64,000 bases of DNA, taken from Lentinula raphanica (lineage: Eukaryota > Basidiomycota > Agaricomycetes > Agaricales > Omphalotaceae). Position 1 is the stretch's first letter, and every line of letters begins with the position of its first letter. Shown piece by piece: positions 40,791 to 51,455 of this stretch. The notes under the pieces are model-generated. The model was not told the origin of the DNA. It made no database searches and was given only the letters and a program-made list of their open reading frames with translations. The stretch lies in assembly GCA_027919835.1 (NCBI GenBank), contig JANVFP010000003.1, forward strand, positions 2,011,438 through 2,075,437, given 5' to 3'. The position numbers were made by a program, and so were the translations under genes.

Positions 40791-41779
40791 AGGCCATGGG
40801 TGAGCAGAGGAAGAGACAAGGGCGCTCTGCTCACCCTCCTATGGACTTGAACAAGTTAGATGACTTGGTCGTATTCCTTCAAGCCCATGCCATTGAAAAA
40901 TCTACCAAACAGAACTATACTACAGGTGCTAGAGATTACATCCACTTCTGCACCTCACACAAACTTGATCTGGATCCTACTCCATCCACACTCTCAAGAT
41001 ACATTGCCTACACATCCAGACACATTGCCTCTGGACCCAAATATCTCTCTGGTGCTCGTCACTTTCTCAAACAACTCTACCCTCACTTTGATGAGTCTCG
41101 TGCTCATCCTCTGGTTCAAGCTACAATCAGAGGATCCAAGAAAGTTAGAGCTGATCCAGTCAAGAGGAAACCTCCTCTTCAAATATCTCATATACAACTC
41201 TTCTATGACTCTTGTCATCTCTCCTATGATGATCTTCTGTTTGCAACTCTCATGAGCTGTGGCTTCTATGGCTGTCACCGTATTGGTGAACTTACTGTTC
41301 CTAATCAGCATGATCTGCATGACTGGCGTAAGGTAATCAAGCGAGCTTCTCTCAAGTTTGAGAATGGCAGAGCTGGTTATCATTTGCCTTATCACAAGAG
41401 TGATCCTTTTTACCATGGAACAGATATTCTCCAAAGTCATCAAGCAGTGGCTAGTCCTGTGTCTCTACTCAAGGAATACTGTACTATCAGAGACAAACTA
41501 CATGGAGCCAGGCCTGCATTGTTCCTCTGTGAAGATGGAACACTCCCCACTAGATCCTGGTTTGAATCCAGGTTCTTTGCTTATGTTGGTAGGGAGTTTG
41601 GTGGACATTCACTTAGAGCTGGTGGTGCAACTTTTTATGCCAGACTTGGTCTTTCAGAATCTGTGATTATGGCTTTGGGACGTTGGTCTTCTACAGCTTG
41701 GAAAATATATATCAGAGACAATCCTACAGTAAGGGCAGAATTACAACTAGCTTCACTCAAACAAGCCCAAAGATCTTGA
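40772..41779 (+). CDS. Tyrosine recombinase of Ngaro-like copy C, 335 aa
   Basis: ATG 40,772 lies inside the end of RT (ATGGAGAGAGTCCTTTTAG carries both start and stop), which suggests coupled translation. The N-terminal core-binding domain is helical (LVVFLQAHAIEKSTKQNY ... LSRYIAYTSRHIASG). The catalytic domain has Arg in FYGCHRIGELTV, then HLPYHKSDPF, His-x-x-Arg in FGGHSLRAGGATFYARLG, the Trp site in MALGRWSS, and Tyr in AWKIYIRDNP. These are the residues of an active enzyme. It would join the circular DNA copy to the genome by strand exchange. Stop TGA at 41,777-41,779. Confidence 0.9.
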   Translation: MERVLLEAMGEQRKRQGRSAHPPMDLNKLDDLVVFLQAHAIEKSTKQNYTTGARDYIHFCTSHKLDLDPTPSTLSRYIAYTSRHIASGPKYLSGARHFLKQLYPHFDESRAHPLVQATIRGSKKVRADPVKRKPPLQISHIQLFYDSCHLSYDDLLFATLMSCGFYGCHRIGELTVPNQHDLHDWRKVIKRASLKFENGRAGYHLPYHKSDPFYHGTDILQSHQAVASPVSLLKEYCTIRDKLHGARPALFLCEDGTLPTRSWFESRFFAYVGREFGGHSLRAGGATFYARLGLSESVIMALGRWSSTAWKIYIRDNPTVRAELQLASLKQAQRS

Positions 41780-44232
41780 CACTGTACAATAGTATCATTG
41801 TAACACCATCCTATCTGATATACAACCATTTACCTCGCGTCTCATTCACATTTTCTTTCACCACCATCCACCCCTCAACAACATTTCATAGCAATTATAG
41901 CCCTCCATGATCCGCTTTGAATGTTATGGGCTTTGGCCCAGTGTTGGCTAACTTTAACTTCCTGTCCCACCTGAGTGCAAAAGGCAGAGGTCGACATGAA
42001 GGCGGATTCCAAGGGTAGGGAGCCTTTCTGCAGGCCTCTGCAAACAACAGATCATCTCCCAGCAATTATAGTGCACTATTCATCACAACAGGTATGTACA
42101 TGAAGGTCTTCACCTTCATCATGCCTAATGTGTACATGAATACACTTAATTGCTGGCTACCCTCAACAGCTCTTGCCACTATACTGTGTACGCATACAGA
42201 GCTCTATTGCCCCTACAAGCTGTCCACTATGACCTAGTGATGGTACCCAGTCTGTGTGGAGTTATGCACACTTTTTCACCAAAGTGCTCAGAATGGTCTG
42301 ATAGAGCTTTTGATTTACACTTCGCTCTACACAATGCAGTTCTGGACGGATCCCTTAGGTGTCTTAAGTGAAAATGTGCGGCTCCATGTCCTCTTCGGGA
42401 TGAAAACAAATTTGAAGGCATTTGGTTCACTGGTTCTTCCGCAATCATCATTTCAAGTTGCACACTCAAAACACAAAAAGCGGACTTGGGTGTTATTTCA
42501 CTCCCAGAGCCTCTAGATCACTCTGGACCATGCCTAGACACATCACATGGGTCTCTGGATATATTTCGGACATTCCTAGCGCTTATGGGGTGCTTGGATC
42601 ATCAGCTGATAGCTGCACATGGTCCCATCTTCACTGGTCTTCTTCAGCTTGGAAAATATATATCAGAGACAATCCTACAGTAAGGGCAGAATTACAGCTA
42701 GCTTCTCTCAAACAAGCCCAAAAATCTTGAAACTGTACTATAGTACTTTTGTAACATCATCCTATCTGATATACAACCATTTACCTCGCGTCTCATTCAC
42801 ATTTTCTTTCACCACCATCCACCCCTCAACAACATTTCATAGCAATTATAGCCCTCCATGATCCGCTTTGAATGTTATGGGCTTTGGCCCAGTGTTGGCT
42901 AACTTTAACTTCCTGTCCCACCTGAGTGCAAAAGGCAGAGGTCGACATGAAGGCGGATTCCAAGGGTAGGGAGCCTTTCTGCAGGCCTCTGCAAACAACA
43001 GATCATCTCCCAGTAATTATAGTGCACTATTCATCACAACAGGTATGTACATGAAGGTCTTCACCTTCATCATACTTAATGTGTACATGAATACACTTAA
43101 TTGCTGGATACCTCTCAAGTGCTCTTGCCACTATACTGTGTACGCATACAGAGCTCTATTGTCCCTACAAGTTGTCCACTATAACCCTATGATGATACTC
43201 ACTCTGTGTTGAGTTATTCATATTTTTTCAGAATGCTTTAATAAAGCTTTTGAAATATTTTCTATTCTACACAAAGCATTCCTGGATCAAACCTATAGGT
43301 GTCTTAGATGGAAATATACAGTTTGATGTCCTCTTCAAGATGCAAATAATTTTGAAGGCATTTGGTCTAGTGGTTCTCCTGCAATCCTCATTTTAAAATG
43401 CACACTCAAAACACTTGTGTGTTATTTCATTCCCAGAGCCTTTATATCACTTAGCACCATGCCTAGACTCATCACATGGATTCCTGGACATATTTCGGAC
43501 ATTTCCAGCGCTTATAGGGCGCCTGGATCATCAGCTGATAGCTGTACATGATCCCATCTTCACATGCATCAGGCAATTGATCATGGGGCTGTTTTAAATT
43601 GATGTGGCTGTTACAGGTGCCAGAGGTCTGAGCAGAGGCCTGTAAAAGCGAGTTGAAACATCAATTTTTGATCTCCCATTCTTCCTTTCCTTCCCCCACC
43701 ATCTCTGACCTGGGTGAGGCTGCCTGCATGTTCCCTAGCTCTTTCTGAGCTCTGATTTCACTGTCCAGTACATTCCTACATCTGTACAGACTACAGGCCT
43801 TCCAGAGGTGTCTCAGATACAGGAATCTGGTATGAAATTTCGCATTTTTCACCATCAAGACACTGAACAGATACCAAAGCACATCCAGACAGATCTTAGG
43901 TGATTAGACACTGTAGAAGTTGATTCCTTTGTTAGATCTTGGGTTTTTGGTGTCTCAGTGCGCTCTGATCATATCTGATAAGCCTCTACATTGTACTGAC
44001 TCTTATCTACATAGATCTAACCTTGATCTACCTGTTTTTCCTTCACCCTCCCTCCTCTCCCTCATATCATGTATGTTCTCATTGTTTGTATATATGTAGT
44101 AGTATGTAGCTACATCCTTACCTATCCTGTACCATTATGTAGCCCTCCATGATCCGCTCTGAATGTTATGGGCTTTGGCCCAGTGTTGGCTAACTTTAAC
44201 TTCCTGTCCCACCTGAGTGCAAAAGGCAGAGG
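41780..44232 (+). repeat. 3' region of copy C: B1-A2, then a second B-A set, then B2
   Basis: After the recombinase a 110-bp tail leads to B1 and A2 (41,991 on). At about 42,634 A2 breaks off and the recombinase tail reappears (AWKIYIRDNPTV), followed by another B-A pair. That A runs to the end of the leader-like segment (about 44,130) and B2. The second set probably arose by recombination between copies. No other genes. Confidence 0.7.
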
Positions 44233-45160
44233 CCTGGCTTGTTCACTACAGGCCTCTGCTCAGACCTCTGGCACCTGTAACAGCCACATCAATTTAAAAC
44301 AGCCCCATGATCAATTGCCTGATGCATGTGAAGATGGGATCATGTACAGCTATCAGCTGATGATCCAGGCGCCCTATAAGCGCTGGAAATGTCCGAAATA
44401 TGTCCAGGAATCCATGTGATGAGTCTAGGCATGGTGCTAAGTGATATAAAGGCTCTGGGAATGAAATAACACACAAGTGTTTTGAGTGTGCATTTTAAAA
44501 TGAGGATTGCAGGAGAACCACTAGACCAAATGCCTTCAAAATTATTTGCATCTTGAAGAGGACATCAAACTGTATATTTCCATCTAAGACACCTATAGGT
44601 TTGGTCCAGGAATGCTTTGTGTAGAATAGAAAATATTTCAAAAGCTTTATTAAAGCATTCTGAAAAAATATGAATAACTCAACACAGAGTGAGTATCATC
44701 ATAGGGTTATAGTGGACAACTTGTAGGGACAATAGAGCTCTGTATGCGTACACAGTATAGTGGCAAGAGCACTTGAGAGGTAGCCAGCAATTAAGTGTAT
44801 TCATGTACACATTAGGTATGATGAAGGTGAAGACCTTCATGTACATACCTGTTGTGATGAATAGTGCACTATAATTACTGGGAGATGATCTGTTGTTTGC
44901 AGAGGCCTGCAGAAAGGCTCCCTACCCTTGGAATCCGCCTTTATGTCGACCTCTGCCTTTTGCACTCAGGTGGGACAGGAAGTTAAAGTTAGCCAACACT
45001 GGGCCAAAGCCCATAACATTCAAAGCGGATCATGGAGGGCTATAATTGCTATGAAATGTTGTTGAGGGGTGGATGGTGGTGAAAGAAAATGTGAATGAGA
45101 CGCGAGGTAAATGGTTGTATATCAGATAGGATGATGTTACAAAAGTACTATAGTACAGTT

Positions 45161-46167
45161 TCAAGATTTTTGGGCTTGTTTGAGAGAAGCTAGCTGTAAT
45201 TCTGCCCTTACTGTAGGATTGTCTCTGATATATATTTTCCAAGCTGAAGAAGACCAACGTCCTAAAGCCATTATCACAGATTCTGAAAGTCCAAGTCTGG
45301 CATAAAAAGTTGCACCACCAGCTCTTAGTGAATGTCCACCAAACTCCCTACCAACATAAGCAAAGAACCTGGATTCAAACCAGGATCTAGTGGGGAGTGT
45401 CCCATCTTCACAGAGGAACAATGCAGGCCTGGCTCCATGTAGTTTGTCTCTGATAGCACAGTATTCCTTCAGTAGAGACACAGGACTAGCCACTGCTTGA
45501 TGACTTTGAAGAATATCTGTTCCATGATAGAAAGGATCACTTTTGTGATAAGGCAAATGATAACCAGCTCTGCCATTCTCAAACTTGAGAGAAGCACGCT
45601 TGATCACCTTACGCCAGTCACGCAAGTCATACTGATTAGGAACAGTGAGTTCACCAATGCGGTGACAACCATAGAAGCCACAACTCGATAGAGTAGCAAA
45701 CAGAAATCATCATAGGAGAGATGACGAGAGTCATAGAAGAGTTGGATATGAGAAATTTGAAGAGGAGGCTTCCTTTTGACTGGGTCAGCTCTAACTTTCT
45801 TGGAGCCTCTGATTGTAGCTTGAACCAGAGGATGAGCACGAGATTCATCAAAGTGAGGATAGAGTTGTTTGAGAAAGTGACGAGCACCAGAGAGATATTT
45901 GGGTCCAGATGCAATATGTCTGGATGTGTAGGCAATGTATCTGGAGAGTGTGGATGGGGTGGGATCCAGATCCAGATTATGAGAGGTGCAGAACCTGATA
46001 TAATCTTTAGCACCTGTAGTATAGTTCTGTTTGGTAGACTTCTCAATGGCATGAGCTTGAAGGAATAACACCAAATCATCTAACTTGTTCAAGTCCATAG
46101 GAGGGTGAGCAGAGTGACCTTGTCTCTTCCTCTGCTCACCCATGGCCTCTAAAAGGACTCTCTCCAT
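45161..46167 (-). pseudogene. Tyrosine recombinase of copy D, one frameshift
   Basis: Same as in copy C except for a missing base at about 45,694 (GATGATTTCTG against GATGATCTTCTG), which breaks the frame before the catalytic Arg. The second half (MRDWRKVIKRASLKFENG to the Tyr motif) is intact in the shifted frame. Starts inside RT as in copy C (46,167). Confidence 0.8.
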
Positions 46168-48281
46168 CGCGCCGGCAGTAGCTCTCTTGGAGGCTCAAAA
46201 GTGCGGACGCGGTAGGAGGGAAACTGGAGCTTGAAGTCATCCAGTAGAAGTCTAGACAGAAGATCTGCCTTAATGTTGTCTTTGCCAGGAATATGACGAA
46301 CTCTGATGTCAATACCAGTTTTGAGAACTATACCTGCAATAGCAAGGAGGATGGAGTTATGTGATGATTCTTTGACTGCAAGAGAACTGAGAACTTGGAC
46401 AGAGTCCAAACTATCAGAGAAGAATAGGACTCTCTTGGGTGGACTAGGCTTGGAAGCAATGTGATGTAGGCCAGATAAAATAGCTAGCAGCTCTCTGAAG
46501 AAGATGTCTACAATGGGGCTGCCAGGAGTTGCATGCACCTGATAACAAAAGCCATTACTGGCATAGACAAAGGATAGGCCTATGTTGCTTGCATCAGTCC
46601 AGCTCACAAAGTCTGCTTCACTATCACTCCATGCTTGGGCATCTACAAATCGTATCCCAATGGCAGACTTGAGCATGTCAGAGAACCAGGTCAGGTCTCT
46701 ATGCACTTCACCATTGATAGGGATGTGACGAAATTGAAGTGTCTTCCCACTCATTTTGCAATACATTTCTGTAAGAGCAGGTCTAGCCCATGGAAGAACA
46801 TTAAGTGACCAGTTTAGAGAACCTGTTAGATGCTGCCAGTCTCTGAGTGCAGCTTTGCGATTGGGAGATGAGAGGAATGTATGAATAGCTTCTACAAGTC
46901 CATCTATGGATTCCTGAGTCAAAGAGATGGAGCCTTTCATGATATCTGTTAAGAAGCCTATGATCAAAAGCCAGACTCCCCAGTCTTGTTTTCTATCTTC
47001 ATAAGGGCAATCAATCATGTCCCAAAAGACTAGAAGCTGTACTTGTCTCTTGGGATATTTCTTGCCATGAAAGGTGATTAGATTCCTCTTGAAGTCCCAG
47101 CCAAAGAAGTCATCCATGTAAACATGTAGATTAGAGATTCCTAGCTTCTCATTCCCAAACCAACAGAGCAGTGCAGACACAGAGCACCAACAGCGAGGAG
47201 AGGTTCTAGTCCCAAAGACCAGTCTCCTAACAATGTGAAATCTTCCATCAACAGAAACAACTTGACAAAGTTGCCAGAGAGGATGAGCAGGGAGATTGAG
47301 GAAGGCTTTAGCCACATCACTCTTGAATAGCACAAGCTCCTCATTAGGGTGCTCTTTGATAACATCATTGAGCACCTGACCAAAGGTGTGCATATCATCA
47401 TATTTCACTTTGGCCTCCTCTCTAGGAATACCATCATTGAGACCTGATGCAGTTTGATCCATGACAACTCTAGCTTTCCCCTTCTGCCAGACTACAAACA
47501 TAGGGGAAACTTTCATGCCAGGCAATAGTACAAAATCTTCTGGTAGTGCTTCTGACCACCTTCCAGCAGCTACCTCCTGATCTCTGTGAGCTCTAAGTGC
47601 TGCAATGTCTACGAGCACCTGACCAAAGGTGTGCATATCATCATATTTCACTTTGGCCTCCTCTCTAGGAATACCATCATTGAGACCTGATGCAGTTTGG
47701 TCCATGACAATTCTGGCTTTCCCCTTCTGCCAGACTACAAACATAAGGGAAACCTTCATGCCAGGTAAGAGTACAAAGTCTTCTGGTAGTGCTTCTGACC
47801 ACCTTCCAGCAGCTACCTCCTGATCTCTGTGAGCTCTAAGTGCTGCAATGTCTACTGGTTCAGTCACATAGTTATCAACTTTTTGTCTGCATTCCTCTTC
47901 CCACTCTGCTTCATAGAAAGGCCAGAATCCTTCTCTCAATGAATGAATAACAGAAGCAACAAAAGGTTGGTTAGGATGAGAAGATAAGAGGAGTTCCAAA
48001 CGATCCACATTGAATGGAGTTTCAACTTTGATGTAACCAGACATAGATTGTAGAGTAGCAAAAATTTGGGGATTATTCAAGAGATGTTCAGGAGGTGAAG
48101 GTAGAGAAGGTGCAGTCATAGTAGATGTGATACTGGGAGGAATGATGTTACAAGAAGAACTAGTAGAAGACCATAAATAACCACGCCTAAATCGTGGATT
48201 TGAAGTAGATTGAGAGGAGTCCAAAGTATGCTTTGTACCAGCCAGAGATTTAGGCCCTTGAAGAGCGCTTTCTACTCTCTC
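46149..48281 (-). CDS. Reverse transcriptase and RNase H of copy D, with 81-aa tandem duplication
   Basis: All motifs listed for copy C are present (FKSDVAKAFLNLP, HVYMDDFFGW, RHIPGKDNIKADLLSR). The segment VDIAALRAHRDQEVAAGRWS to MHTFGQVL occurs twice in tandem (243 bp, 47,613-47,855 and 47,370-47,612), in frame. The two halves differ slightly (KVSLMFVVW and KARIVMD against KVSPMFVVW and KARVVMD). The duplication lies just before motif A and repeats part of the finger region, so function is doubtful although the frame is open. Confidence 0.78.
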   Translation of the reverse strand, partial: ERVESALQGPKSLAGTKHTLDSSQSTSNPRFRRGYLWSSTSSSCNIIPPSITSTMTAPSLPSPPEHLLNNPQIFATLQSMSGYIKVETPFNVDRLELLLSSHPNQPFVASVIHSLREGFWPFYEAEWEEECRQKVDNYVTEPVDIAALRAHRDQEVAAGRWSEALPEDFVLLPGMKVSLMFVVWQKGKARIVMDQTASGLNDGIPREEAKVKYDDMHTFGQVLVDIAALRAHRDQEVAAGRWSEALPEDFVLLPGMKVSPMFVVWQKGKARVVMDQTASGLNDGIPREEAKVKYDDMHTFGQVLNDVIKEHPNEELVLFKSDVAKAFLNLPAHPLWQLCQVVSVDGRFHIVRRLVFGTRTSPRCWCSVSALLCWFGNEKLGISNLHVYMDDFFGWDFKRNLITFHGKKYPKRQVQLLVFWDMIDCPYEDRKQDWGVWLLIIGFLTDIMKGSISLTQESIDGLVEAIHTFLSSPNRKAALRDWQHLTGSLNWSLNVLPWARPALTEMYCKMSGKTLQFRHIPINGEVHRDLTWFSDMLKSAIGIRFVDAQAWSDSEADFVSWTDASNIGLSFVYASNGFCYQVHATPGSPIVDIFFRELLAILSGLHHIASKPSPPKRVLFFSDSLDSVQVLSSLAVKESSHNSILLAIAGIVLKTGIDIRVRHIPGKDNIKADLLSRLLLDDFKLQFPSYRVRTFEPPRELLPARWRESF

Positions 48282-50016
48282 TGCGACGCTTCTGGAGCTG
48301 GTCATAGCAGGACTGATTGTCAATGGCTCTGTGCTGTTCTCTACACTCACTGCAGTAGCCATGCTTCCTGTTATTAGGACAGGGCTCTGAACACCTCTTC
48401 TCATTCCAAAGGATGCAAGGTGTGTCACGACGCTTTGAGCTGGATGAGGAAGAAGATTGGCTACCACCAGAAGGCCTCTTTCTAGCAGATAACAACTCTT
48501 TGAGAAGAAGAGTGTGGAAGCTCTCTGGATTGCCCAGGTCAAATGGAGTGTTAGCAGCTTTCTGCCTAGCTTCTTTATCAACCCTGATAGCCACAGATGG
48601 ATCATAAGGTGAGGATCTGAAATACTCCATAATTTGTGCTTTGTATGTCTCCAGCTCATCTTTGCGATGTGGATAAACCTTGAGCAAAGGAGCAGTCCAT
48701 GCATCAAAAACTCGGAGCCATTGAGACTCAGAAGTGACAGGCATAGACTTGAGAACTTGATCCTTACGAACCAGCTTGTATTCTGACCCAAAATCTCTGC
48801 TATCATCATAGGTAGATGAGGAAAAGCTGACCAGTGCAGCATAGACTTTGTCAAAGTCAACAAAGCGATCCTTGACAATGAGGCAAAGCAAAGAGACAGG
48901 GAGAGGATCAGAGAAAGGTTGAGCAGCAAGTAGAGATACAACTGGGTCAAGATTGCTTTCAGCAGCAAAGAGGTTCTTGAGTTCCCAAGTTTTTTGCACA
49001 TGAGCAGGAAGAGATGAGGGGCCTGATAGATGTGCCAAGTGAGGAGCAGCTTCAAGAAGTGCAGCAGGAAGCATTGAAGCAGTTGAAGCAGGTTTGACAG
49101 GAGAGGCAAGAAGTCTAGCCAAGGCATCTCTCCCAGCCTGTAGAATAGGCTCTGGATCTTGAGGAGAAGCACCAGATTCAAGCTGGGCTTGCTCATCATC
49201 CAGATCCTGAATCTGAGTCTGCATGCTAGCCCAGGCAGCTTCATTGACAGCTTCTTCATGAGAGACATCATTCTGATCTGCTGAGACAGCAGTCTTCTTC
49301 CCTTTGAGCTTAGCTCTCTGATCTCTCTTAAACTTATTAGTCTCTCTCTGGATATCCATGATCTGAGACACATAGTCTTGGGATATAACAGCATCATTGA
49401 AAGAGAGATCTCTAACAGCCCTAAAGGCATCCATAGCATTGATCTCCTCATTTCTGAACTGTTCAACAACCTCCTGAAGAGCCCTGGCTTGTTCACCAAC
49501 TGTCTCAAACTCCAGAGCCTGCACAGGGTCATCAGAGAGCCTGTCAGCAAGGGAGAGAGAGGGTGACAAGTGAGGAGCAGCAGAGGAGGATGGAACATTC
49601 TGGGAGTGAGGAGAAACAGACCTGAAGTGAACATGGGTTTCAGACTGCCTAGAGGAGCTAGAGGTGCCCTTGGAGTACTGGGAAGGTAAGCTGGGTGTGA
49701 TCTGGGAGTCAGAATGCTTGTTAGAGGACTTGAGAGAAGAAGAGAGTGACTTTGATCTGGCCTGGTCTGGCCTGATCTGGTCAGATGAAGGAGGGAGAAG
49801 AACATGATCAAGAATGAGTGGTCTAGAGGCCTGGGATGCAGTCTGATTAGCTCTGGTCTTGCTGGATGAAAGTTTGGGAAGAGCTTGAGCAAAATTGATG
49901 TGTTGGAATGGCTTGGATGAGGTCTGATCATGCTGGATCTGACTAGATTTTGACTTGGAGGGTGTAGAACCATGGAAAGCATGAGGATCTGATGATTCAG
50001 AGTGATGAGGAGCCAT
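48250..50016 (-). CDS. ORF1 (gag-like) of copy D, 588 aa
   Basis: ATG 50,016 (MAPHHSESSDPHAFHGSTPS). The N-terminal third is clearly more diverged from copies A, C, E and F than the rest (for example PSQYSKGTSSSSRQSETHVH), so D belongs to a separate subfamily or is recombinant. An extra DQR lies near KFKRDQRAKLKGK. The Cys/His motif is present (CILWNEKRCSEPCPN, YCSECREQHRA). Fully open. Role as for copy C. Confidence 0.8.
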   Translation of the reverse strand: MAPHHSESSDPHAFHGSTPSKSKSSQIQHDQTSSKPFQHINFAQALPKLSSSKTRANQTASQASRPLILDHVLLPPSSDQIRPDQARSKSLSSSLKSSNKHSDSQITPSLPSQYSKGTSSSSRQSETHVHFRSVSPHSQNVPSSSAAPHLSPSLSLADRLSDDPVQALEFETVGEQARALQEVVEQFRNEEINAMDAFRAVRDLSFNDAVISQDYVSQIMDIQRETNKFKRDQRAKLKGKKTAVSADQNDVSHEEAVNEAAWASMQTQIQDLDDEQAQLESGASPQDPEPILQAGRDALARLLASPVKPASTASMLPAALLEAAPHLAHLSGPSSLPAHVQKTWELKNLFAAESNLDPVVSLLAAQPFSDPLPVSLLCLIVKDRFVDFDKVYAALVSFSSSTYDDSRDFGSEYKLVRKDQVLKSMPVTSESQWLRVFDAWTAPLLKVYPHRKDELETYKAQIMEYFRSSPYDPSVAIRVDKEARQKAANTPFDLGNPESFHTLLLKELLSARKRPSGGSQSSSSSSSKRRDTPCILWNEKRCSEPCPNNRKHGYCSECREQHRAIDNQSCYDQLQKRRRESRKRSSRA

Positions 50017-51164
50017 ATAGATTGTTGAGATGAAGATGGTGCTCAGAGAGAGCAGGAGATTGAAGGAAAAACAGGCAGATCAAGGTTAGATCTATGTAGA
50101 TAAGAGTCAGTACTATGTAGAGGCTTATCAGACATGATCAGAGCGCACTGAGACACCAAAAACCCAAGATCTAACAAAGGAATCAACTCCTAGAGTGTCT
50201 GATCACCTTAGATCTGTCTGGATGTGCTTTGGTATCTGTTCAGTGTCTTGATGGTGAAAAATGCGAAATTTCATACCAGATTCCTGTATCTGAGACACCT
50301 CTGGAAGGCCTGTAGTCTGTACAGATGAAGGAATGTACTGGACAGTGAAATCAGAGCTCAGAAAGAGCTAGGGAACATGCAGGCAGCCTCACCCAGGTCA
50401 GAGATGGTGGGGGAAGGAAAGGAAGAATGGGAGATCAAAGGTTGATGTTTCAACTCGCTTTTACAGGCCTCTGCTCAGACCTCTGGCACCTGTAACAACC
50501 ACATCAATTTAAAACAGCCCCATGATCAATTGCCTGATGCATGTGAAGATGGGATCATGTACAGCTATCAGCTGATGATCCAGGCGCCCTATAAGCGCTG
50601 GAAATGTCCGAAATATGTCCAGGAATCCATGTGATGAGTCTAGGCATGGTGCTAAGTGATATAAAGGCTCTGGGAATGAAATAACACACAAGTGTTTTGA
50701 GTGTGCATTTTAAAATGAGGATTGCAGGAGAACCACTAGACCAAATGCCTTCAAAATTATTTGCATCTTGAAGAGGACATCAAACTGTATATTTCCATCT
50801 AAGACACCTATAGGTTTGGTCCAGGAATGCTTTGTGTAGAATAGAAAATATTTCAAAAGCTTTATTAAAGCATTCTGAAAAAATATGAATAACTCAACAC
50901 AGAGTGAGTATCATCATAGGGTTATAGTGGACAACTTGTAGGGACAATAGAGCTCTGTATGCGTACACAGTATAGTGGCAAGAGCACTTGAGAGGTAGCC
51001 AGCAATTAAGTGTATTCATGTACACATTAGGTATGATGAAGGTGAAGACCTTCATGTACATACCTGTTGTGATGAATAGTGCACTATAATTACTGGGAGA
51101 TGATCTGTTGTTTGCAGAGGCCTGCAGAAAGGCTCCCTACCCTTGGAATCCGCCTTCATGTCGA

Positions 51165-51455
51165 GTAAGGATGTAGCTACATACCACTACATATATACAA
51201 ACAATGAGAACATACATGATATAAGGGAGAGGAGGGAGGGTGAAGGAAAAACAGGTAGATCAAGGTTAGATCTATGTAGATAAGAGTCAGTACAATGTAG
51301 AGGCTTATCAGACATGATCAGAGCGCACTGAGACACCAAAAACCCAAGATCTAGCAAAGGAATCAACTTCCACAGTGTCTGATCACCTTAGATCTGTCTG
51401 GATGTGCTTTGATGTCTGTTCAGTGTCTTGATGGTGAAAAATGCGAAATTTTATA
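51165..51455 (-). repeat. Fragment of an inverted A unit
   Basis: The leader part of an A unit on the minus strand (ends GTAGCTACATCCTTAC at 51,165). It is joined at about 51,455 to a plus-strand A unit (AAGAGCTCTTGCCAC), so two copies meet head to head. Confidence 0.65.

Larger units (their letters stand above)
36003..44232 (+). mobile_element. Ngaro/PAT-like retrotransposon copy C, complete with split direct repeats
   Basis: It starts TCGACATGAAGGCAG (36,003) and ends GCAAAAGGCAGAGG (44,232). Order: A1 repeat and leader (36,003-37,174), ORF1, RT/RNase H, tyrosine recombinase, B1 (about 41,898-41,990), A2 (from 41,991), a second short B-A set (42,850 onward) and B2 (44,140-44,232). A1=A2 and B1=B2 is the split direct repeat layout of PAT/Ngaro elements. 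The flanks GCAGAGT and CCTGG join to the uninterrupted ORF1 sequence of siblings with nothing gained or lost. Integration therefore left no target duplication, as expected for a recombinase rather than a DDE integrase. Confidence 0.88.
44248..51164 (-). mobile_element. Ngaro-like retrotransposon copy D, nearly complete
   Basis: On the minus strand: A1 (51,164 to about 50,440) and leader, ORF1, RT/RNase H, recombinase with one frameshift, B1 (about 45,043-44,950), A2 (44,949-44,248, 3' end cut). The terminal A units are almost the same base for base, so the copy is young. It stands tail to tail with copy C. Its A2 is cut and joined to the 15-bp relic of copy B at 44,233-44,247. Confidence 0.8.

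Noticed and set aside
37175..41779. DIRS1-type element proper
   Set aside because: No methyltransferase-like domain is seen after RNase H, and the repeats are split direct rather than inverted with an internal complementary region; Ngaro/PAT fits better.
43415..44476. A 60-aa conserved protein found in three places
   Set aside because: It lies in the A repeat of the retrotransposon; A units in other copies have changed frames.
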